From Streptomyces sp. NBC_00425 (GTDB taxonomy: Bacteria; Actinomycetota; Actinomycetes; Streptomycetales; Streptomycetaceae), in contig NZ_CP107928.1 of the NCBI RefSeq assembly GCF_036030735.1, forward strand, positions 9,548,001 through 9,612,000: a stretch of 64,000 nt of DNA. Direction: 5' to 3'. Below, piece after piece: positions 59,350 through 64,000 of this stretch (position 1 is its first letter; every line of letters begins with the position of its first letter). Below the pieces are notes generated by a model. It saw nothing but the letters and a program-made list of their open reading frames with translations, ran no database searches and was not told the origin of the DNA. The position numbers and the translations under genes are program-made.

Positions 59350-59741
59350 GCCGGCCCGTACCCGTCCCGACCGAACTGTCCCAACCGTTCTGGGAGGCGG
59401 CCCGACGCGGCGACCTGGTCGTCCCCTACTGCCCGAGCTGTGACCTGCGCTTCTTCGTCCCCGAGCCCGCCTGCCCCGGATGCCTGGCCCCAGGCTGGCA
59501 CTACGCTCCGAGCGCCGGCCGGGGGACCGTCTACTCGGTGACCGTGGTGCACCGCGCACCCGGCCCCGGCTTCGACACGCCCTTCGCGCTCGCCGTGATC
59601 GACCTCGACGACGGCGCCACCCTGCTCTCCCACGTGGACGCCGGCGATCCGGACGCCGTCGCCATCGGCATGCGCGTGCGCGTCGACTTCCGGCCCCTCA
59701 CGGACGAGATCACGCTGCCCTGTTTTGTTCCGGAGCGTTGA
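59346..59741 (+). CDS. DUF35 Zn-ribbon/OB-fold protein, aldolase partner
   Basis: The 131-residue protein has Cys29, Cys32, Cys43 and Cys46 (YCPSC-N10-CPGC) and an OB fold (GRGTVYSVTVVHRAPGPGFD, TPFALAVIDLDDGATLLSHV). Cys positions are identical to those of the DUF35 protein at 44288-44746. Its ATG overlaps the stop of the Cys-less thiolase-like gene, as expected for a complex subunit. Confidence 0.88.
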   Translation: MSRPVPVPTELSQPFWEAARRGDLVVPYCPSCDLRFFVPEPACPGCLAPGWHYAPSAGRGTVYSVTVVHRAPGPGFDTPFALAVIDLDDGATLLSHVDAGDPDAVAIGMRVRVDFRPLTDEITLPCFVPER

Positions 59742-59777
59742 TCGCATCGGTGGACACCGATGAGGGCGAATGTGAGA

Positions 59778-59809
59778 ACTCGATAACCTAGTCAAATCAG
59801 TTATCTAGT
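59778..59809. promoter_or_regulatory. Inverted repeat upstream of the GntR gene
   Basis: ACT-N-GATAAC (59778-59787) and GTTATC-N-AGT (59800-59809) form a dyad with a 12-base spacer. TAACCTAG and TTATCTAG also make a direct repeat. TAACCTA is shared with the reverse of the 55027-55051 dyad. It lies about 70 bases before the likely GntR start, so autoregulation is plausible. Confidence 0.6.
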
Positions 59810-59878
59810 AGAGTGAACCGTCTACCCGGTGCTCGGGCCCTGTCCCGCACCTGTGGGCGGACGGAGGTGGGCCCGGTG

Positions 59879-60661
59879 ATGAGTGCGGCGGGGCGGCACG
59901 GCGGTGGGCGCGTGAACGGTGTCAAGGTCCGCGTCCCCAAGATGGCCGAGCTGGTGGCGGCACAGCTGCGCCGCAAGATCGTGCGCGGAGAGCTGGCCGA
60001 GGGCGAGGCGCTGCCGGCCGAGTCGGCGCTGATGGCGGAGTTCGCCGTGTCCCGGCCGACGCTGCGCGAGGCGTTCCGGGTGCTGGAGTCGGAGTCGCTG
60101 ATCAGCGTGCGCCGGGGAGCCCGGGGCGGGGCGCGGGTGCAGATCCCGGAGGGCACGGTCGCGGCCCGGTATGCCGGCGTGGTCCTCGAATACCGGGGCA
60201 CGACCCTCAAGGACGTCTACGACGCCCGTACGGTCATCGAGGTACCCTGCGCCGGGCTGCTGGCCGAGGGGCGCACGGACGAGGACCTGGAGCGGCTGCG
60301 GGCCGCCGTCGCCGAGGGCGAGGCCCTGATGGACGACCCGTCGGCCTTCATCCGTGCCCACATGGAGTTCCACGCCCTGGTCGTCGAACTGGCGGGCAAC
60401 GAGACGCTGAGCGTCCTCAACGGCATGGTCCGGCACATCATCGACCAGGCGAACTGGTCCCACGTCGACCTGGACACGGGCAGCCCCGAGAACATCAGGG
60501 CCAACCGCCGGGGTTTCCGCGCCCACGGCGCGCTTGTCGAACTGGTCGCCGAGCGCAGGGCCGAGGCCGCCGAGGAGCTGTGGCGTCTCCATCTCCAGGA
60601 GGCCGAGGACTACCTGCTGCAGAACAGGTCCATGACCACCGTCCTGGACCTGCTCGGCTGA
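59879..60661 (+). CDS. GntR-family regulator, FadR subfamily (FCD domain)
   Basis: The 260-residue regulator has a winged helix (AELVAAQLRRKIVRGELAEG, LPAESALMAEFAVSRPTLRE, AFRVLESESLISVRRGARGG) and a helical FCD domain with the metal-binding pattern (DARTVIEVPCAGLLAE, HMEFHALVVELAGNETLSVL, FRAHGALVELVAERRAEAAE). FCD regulators bind acids or acyl-CoAs. The ATG at 59879 with GGAGGTGG upstream is preferred over GTG 59813. It is the only transcription factor in the catabolic cluster and the best candidate to read the shared operator. Confidence 0.9.
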   Translation: MSAAGRHGGGRVNGVKVRVPKMAELVAAQLRRKIVRGELAEGEALPAESALMAEFAVSRPTLREAFRVLESESLISVRRGARGGARVQIPEGTVAARYAGVVLEYRGTTLKDVYDARTVIEVPCAGLLAEGRTDEDLERLRAAVAEGEALMDDPSAFIRAHMEFHALVVELAGNETLSVLNGMVRHIIDQANWSHVDLDTGSPENIRANRRGFRAHGALVELVAERRAEAAEELWRLHLQEAEDYLLQNRSMTTVLDLLG

Positions 60662-60664
60662 CCG

Positions 60665-61690
60665 TCACTCGGGTGTGCGCAGCTCCTGCACGACGGGCTC
60701 CCACACCTCGGCGTCGATCTCGTACGCCGTGTAGAAGGACACCCGGTCGACCAATGCCCCGTACCGGCGCCGGATCTCGCCCGCGACCCGCTCCGGTTCC
60801 GCCACGACCGCGAAGGTGTGCAGCACCTCGTCGTCGACGAGGCCGCTCATCGCCTCCCACTTGTCCTCGCGCCGGGACGTCGACAACGCGTGCAGCTCGT
60901 TCCCGAGTTCGCCCCAGCCGTGCAGCTCCAGCACCCCCCGGTAGGCGGGTGTGCTGCCGTAGAAGGCGATCTGAGCGCGGGTGCCGTCGATCGCGCGGGC
61001 CATCTCCTCCTCCGTGCGGCCGGTCGCCGTCAGCAGCAGATGAGAGACGGCGAAGTCGGCCCGCGTACGGCCGGACGCGGCCAGCCCCGCCTCCACGGTC
61101 GGCAGGGTCACCTCCCGCAGGTACCGCTCGGTGGTGAAGCCGTGCGCGAGGAGCCCGTCTGCGACCTCGCCCGCCACTTCGGTCATCGCCTGGCCGACCG
61201 CGGCCACGAACACCTTGGGCGCGCCGCCGAGGGCGGGCGGTGGCGAGAAGAAGGGCGACATCAGGGTGTGCGAGTAGAAGTCGCCGCGGAAGTCGAGCTT
61301 CTCGCCCTCGTTCCAGGCGGCCCAGATCGCGTGCAGTGCGCTCACGTACTCCCGCATGCGGGCCGCGGGCCGGCTCCACGGCATGTCGAAGCGCCGCTCG
61401 ATGTGCGGCTTGATCTGGCTGCCGAGTCCGAGCGAGAACCGTCCGCCGGCGTAGGTCTGCAGGTCGTGCGCGGTGTACGCGAGCTGCATGGGGGAGCGGG
61501 CGAAGGCGACCGCGATGGCCGTGCCGACCTCCAGCCGGTCGGTGTGCTCGGCCGCCAGCACCAGCGGCAGAAAGGGATCGTGCTTGGACTCCGACGCCCA
61601 CAGGCCGTCGTAGCCGGCCTTCTCGTGGTGCCGGGCCTCCTCCACGACCTCCGTGGTGCTCCACACGTTGAGCTTGCCGTCGACCTTCAT
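60665..61690 (-). CDS. LLM-class oxidoreductase, probably F420-dependent
   Basis: The 341-residue TIM-barrel protein reads EEARHHEKAGYDGLWASESK, TDRLEVGTAIAVAFARSPMQ, LQTYAGGRFSLGLGSQIKPH and VFVAAVGQAMTEVAGEVADG, typical of F420-dependent LLM enzymes. Its start overlaps the stop of the acyl-CoA dehydrogenase by four bases, so they are coupled. A redox role on a pathway intermediate is likely. It converges on the GntR gene with a 3-base gap. Confidence 0.87.
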   Translation of the reverse strand: MKVDGKLNVWSTTEVVEEARHHEKAGYDGLWASESKHDPFLPLVLAAEHTDRLEVGTAIAVAFARSPMQLAYTAHDLQTYAGGRFSLGLGSQIKPHIERRFDMPWSRPAARMREYVSALHAIWAAWNEGEKLDFRGDFYSHTLMSPFFSPPPALGGAPKVFVAAVGQAMTEVAGEVADGLLAHGFTTERYLREVTLPTVEAGLAASGRTRADFAVSHLLLTATGRTEEEMARAIDGTRAQIAFYGSTPAYRGVLELHGWGELGNELHALSTSRREDKWEAMSGLVDDEVLHTFAVVAEPERVAGEIRRRYGALVDRVSFYTAYEIDAEVWEPVVQELRTPE

Positions 61691-62886
61691 GCCGCTCCCT
61701 TGTCCCGTTCCGTTTCCATGCCGATGCGCCGTGCGAGCAGCTCCCGGTGGTACGCCGGGTCGCCGAACAGCAGCTGTGACGTCTTGGCCCGCTTCAGATA
61801 CAGGTGGGCCGGATGCTCCCAGGTGAAGCCGATGCCGCCGTGCACCTGGATGTTCTCCTGCGTCGCCTGTACGCACGCGTCGGAACAGAACGCCTTGGCC
61901 AGACTCGCCACGGCGGGCAGCTCCGGGTCGGCGTTCTCGGTCTTCACGGTGTTCTCGGTGTTCTCGGCGTTCTCGGCGTTCTCGGCGGCGAGCAGGGCGT
62001 AGTGGGCGGCGGCGCGCGCCGACTCCACCTCCAGCAGGACGTCGGCCAGCAGGTGCTTGACGGCCTGGAAGGAACCGATGGGCCGCCCGAACTGGTGGCG
62101 CACCTTGGCGTACTCCACCGCCATGTCGAGCGCGCGGGAGGCCACCCCGACCTGCTCGGCGGCCAGCGCCACCGCGGCCCGGTCGAGCACCTCCGAGACC
62201 AGGTCCCAGCCGTCGCCGTGCGTACGCAGCCGGGTCGCCGGTACGTCCTGGTAGTCGAGGCGGGCCTGGCGTCGCGTCGGGTCCATCGTGGGCAGCGGCG
62301 CACGGGTCAGGCCGGCCGCGTCGCCCTCCACGCAGAACACCCCGATGCCGTCGCCGATGCCGTCGCCGGTGCGGGCGACGGTGAGGACGACATCGGCGGA
62401 GGCACCGTCCAGGACGAACATCTTGTGCCCGGTGAGCAGCCAACTCCCTTTGCTCTCACGGGCATTGAGCCTGACCCCTGCCGGGTCCCAGCGTGCGGAG
62501 CCCTCGGTCAGGGCGAGTGTCCCGACGAGTTCACCGGAGGCCAGGCCCGGCAAGAGGCGCTTGCGGGCGTCCTCGTCGGCGCAGCGCAGCAGCGTGGTCG
62601 TCGCCAGCACGGCCGAGGACAGGAACGGCGCACACACCAACGCGCGGCCCATCTCCTCCATCACCACGCCCACTTCGACCGGCCCGCACCCGGCGCCCCC
62701 GTACTCCTCGGGGACCGCCAGGCCCTGCAGCCCGAGCTCCCTCCCCATCCGGAGCCACAGCGCCCGGTCGAAGCCCTCGGGTGTCTCCATCAGGCGACGC
62801 GTCTCGCTCTCGGGTGAGGTGCGGGCCAGGAACGCCCTTACGGTGCGCCCCAGTTCCTCCTGCTCCTCGCTGAACGCGAAGTCCAT
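61687..62886 (-). CDS. Acyl-CoA dehydrogenase with a Glu-Asn-Ala/Thr repeat loop
   Basis: The 399-residue protein is paralogous to the one at 47173-48288: GLAVPEEYGGAGCGPVEVGV, KVRHQFGRPIGSFQAVKHLL and ENIQVHGGIGFTWEHPAHLY with the catalytic-position Glu. A loop between LLAA and DPELPAVASL is expanded by ENAENAENTENTVKTENA, encoded by 9-bp repeats. The FAD loop is degenerate (ALTEGSARWDPAGVRL), so it may need a partner subunit, which is not adjacent here. Confidence 0.88.
   Translation of the reverse strand: MDFAFSEEQEELGRTVRAFLARTSPESETRRLMETPEGFDRALWLRMGRELGLQGLAVPEEYGGAGCGPVEVGVVMEEMGRALVCAPFLSSAVLATTTLLRCADEDARKRLLPGLASGELVGTLALTEGSARWDPAGVRLNARESKGSWLLTGHKMFVLDGASADVVLTVARTGDGIGDGIGVFCVEGDAAGLTRAPLPTMDPTRRQARLDYQDVPATRLRTHGDGWDLVSEVLDRAAVALAAEQVGVASRALDMAVEYAKVRHQFGRPIGSFQAVKHLLADVLLEVESARAAAHYALLAAENAENAENTENTVKTENADPELPAVASLAKAFCSDACVQATQENIQVHGGIGFTWEHPAHLYLKRAKTSQLLFGDPAYHRELLARRIGMETERDKGAA
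61931..61984 (-). repeat. Six 9-bp tandem repeats in a dehydrogenase gene
   Basis: Six units of GCGTTCTCG/GTGTTCTCG (one variant GTCTTCACG) encode the Glu-Asn-Ala/Thr repeat. The units keep the frame. Confidence 0.92.
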
Positions 62887-62906
62887 GTCTCAGCCCTCTC
62901 CGGGTC

Positions 62907-63746
62907 TCAGCCGTCTCCGGCGGTCCGGCGACGGGCGCGGGACGCGATGATCTTCTCGACGACGGCGATGTGGTCCGGCGAGTGCATGGTCTCCCGCTCG
63001 GCGAGCAGGGCGGGTTCGAGCACGGTGGCGAGCGCCTGCTCCAGGTGCAGGTTCACCGCGCGCTTGGTCTCGCGCAGCGCCTGTGCGGGTAGGGCGGCCA
63101 GCCGTCCGGCGAGGTCCATGGCCTCGTCCAGGAGCTTGTCCTTGGGCACGGCGAGGTTGGCGATGCCCAGCCGGACCGCCTCTTCGGCGCTCACCCGGTC
63201 GCCGAGGAACAGCAGTTCCTTCGCGCGGGTCAGACCGACCAGCAACGGCAGGACGAGAGCACCGCCGTCACCGGCGACGAGCCCGACCTGGACGTGCGGG
63301 TCGGCGAGATGGGCATCGTCGGCGATCAGGACGAGGTCGCTCAGCAGAGCCAGGCTGCATCCCAGGCCCACCGCGGGCCCGTTGACGGCCGCGATCACCG
63401 GCAGCGGGCAGCGCACCATGCCGGTGATGATCCGCCGCGCCTCGTCCACGTTGCGTTCGCGGAAGGCGCGGTCGTGCTGCACCCGGGTCATGATGTCGAA
63501 GTCGCCCCCGGCGCTGAACGCCCGGCCGCGCCCGGTGAGGACGACCACCCGGGCCTCCGGGTCGGCGGCGAGGGAATCCCAGAGGGACGCGAGCGCGGAG
63601 TGCAGCTCCTCGCTCATCGAGTTGAGCTGGTCGGGCCGGTTCAGCTCGATGAGCCGGATCGGGCCGACAGCCGTCACCACCAGGTCGGTCATCTCCACCG
63701 CCATCAGTTCATCCATCAGCTCATCCATCAGCCAGGAACGAATCAT
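62907..63746 (-). CDS. Crotonase-family protein lacking both hydratase Glu
   Basis: The protein (up to 279 residues) has GRAFSAGGDFDIMTRVQHDR and NGPAVGLGCSLALLSDLVLI, then ADDAHLADPHVQVGLVAGDG. The residues aligned with the two catalytic Glu are Ser (GCSLA) and His (DPHVQ). It keeps the oxyanion hole, so a different crotonase reaction (hydrolase, isomerase, C-C cleavage) is likely. The N-terminus MDELMDELMAVEM is repetitive; start may be 63746, 63704 or 63692. The 63746 ATG lies just after an AT-rich promoter and could be leaderless. Confidence 0.82.
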   Translation of the reverse strand: MIRSWLMDELMDELMAVEMTDLVVTAVGPIRLIELNRPDQLNSMSEELHSALASLWDSLAADPEARVVVLTGRGRAFSAGGDFDIMTRVQHDRAFRERNVDEARRIITGMVRCPLPVIAAVNGPAVGLGCSLALLSDLVLIADDAHLADPHVQVGLVAGDGGALVLPLLVGLTRAKELLFLGDRVSAEEAVRLGIANLAVPKDKLLDEAMDLAGRLAALPAQALRETKRAVNLHLEQALATVLEPALLAERETMHSPDHIAVVEKIIASRARRRTAGDG

Positions 63747-63757
63747 TAGAGTTGAAT

Positions 63758-63774
63758 GCTATAACTAATTAAGC
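63758..63774. promoter_or_regulatory. AT-rich operator-like site in the last divergent gap
   Basis: GCTATAACTAATTAAGC lies between two divergent crotonase genes. Its reverse, GCTTAATTAGTTATAGC, resembles GCTTAATAGGTTAGCTA of the 55027-55051 dyad. Confidence 0.5.
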
Positions 63775-63812
63775 TTTCTGGAAACGGCTCGGCGGAGTGA
63801 CGGAGGACGCGT

Positions 63813-64000
63813 ATGCCGGAGCAGGAGTACGACACCGTGCGGACCCAGGTGGCGGACGGGATCCTCACCGTCACCCTCGATCGGCCCGAGAAGCTCAATG
63901 CATTCAATCCCCAGATGATGGCCGACCTGCTCGACGTCCTGGACGCGGCCGACGCCGACGACGAGATCCGGGTGATCGTGGTGACCGGCGCCGGGCGCGG
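63813..64000 (+). CDS. Enoyl-CoA hydratase/isomerase (partial)
   Basis: The first 62 residues are visible: YDTVRTQVADGILTVTLDRP, EKLNAFNPQMMADLLDVLDA and IRVIVVTGAGR, ending at the window edge inside the first oxyanion-hole strand. This is the crotonase N-terminus. GGAGGA 7 bases before the ATG supports the start. Confidence 0.9.
   Translation, partial: MPEQEYDTVRTQVADGILTVTLDRPEKLNAFNPQMMADLLDVLDAADADDEIRVIVVTGAGR

Noticed and set aside
1..64000. tRNA, rRNA and attachment-site signals
   Set aside because: No cloverleaf-like sequence or tRNA-end direct repeat was recognised by eye; a tRNAscan run would be needed to exclude one firmly.

Overview
The window is high-GC actinobacterial DNA, most likely from a Streptomyces or close relative. 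This rests on the strong G/C third-position bias, frequent GTG starts, GTGA/ATGA stop-start couplings, F420-type luciferase-like oxidoreductases, streptomycete-type IS families and a streptomycete-type dispersed palindrome inside a gene. No tRNA, rRNA or CRISPR array was seen. All family assignments come from reading motifs; no database search was run.

Bases 1-5050 look like ordinary chromosome. A leftward sulfur operon (possible rhodanese start, then an MBL-fold/double-rhodanese protein) lies behind two CsoR/CstR-type palindromes. It is followed by a cold-shock locus: a structured leader, a cspA-type gene, a strong terminator, a DEAD-box RNA helicase, a CBS-pair protein and a small conserved-looking protein.

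Bases 5050-32900 are a patchwork of accessory genes set in decaying mobile DNA. Remnants of IS701, IS110, several IS5 subgroups, IS21-like ends, IS256 and an integrase were recognised. Cargo between them includes a Cys-rich orphan (5904-6506); a membrane protein/unknown/beta-propeller run facing an M14 carboxypeptidase with a separate pro-domain-like gene; a YdhR-like monooxygenase; a divergent HxlR regulator/imine-reductase-like pair; an aldo/keto reductase inside an IS-ended unit; a coupled pair of small ORFs ending in an Ile-Asp-Tyr repeat; a 731-bp non-autonomous element with its own cargo gene; an APH-type kinase; two small secreted proteins; a GNAT; a PadR-membrane protein-PAP2 operon; and a divergent MarR/glyoxalase pair with twin operators.

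Bases 32900-64000 are one dense catabolic island. It holds six acyl-CoA dehydrogenases (one heteromer-like coupled pair), EtfA/EtfB, two acyl-CoA ligases, two DUF35/thiolase-like pairs, three SDRs, three crotonases (one cut by the window edge), a CaiB/BaiF CoA transferase, an aldehyde dehydrogenase, an ACMSD-type amidohydrolase, two luciferase-like oxidoreductases, a thioesterase, a GNAT/acyl-CoA-synthetase fusion and a FadR-type GntR regulator. Together these suggest CoA-ester activation, repeated alpha,beta-dehydrogenation feeding ETF, hydration, dehydrogenation and thiolytic or retro-aldol cleavage of a bulky substrate (steroid side chain, terpenoid or alicyclic acid; the substrate is inference). 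AT-rich islands with a related TTAGCTATT-like core sit at most operon starts and are the best candidate for a shared operator, probably read by the GntR regulator at 59879-60661.
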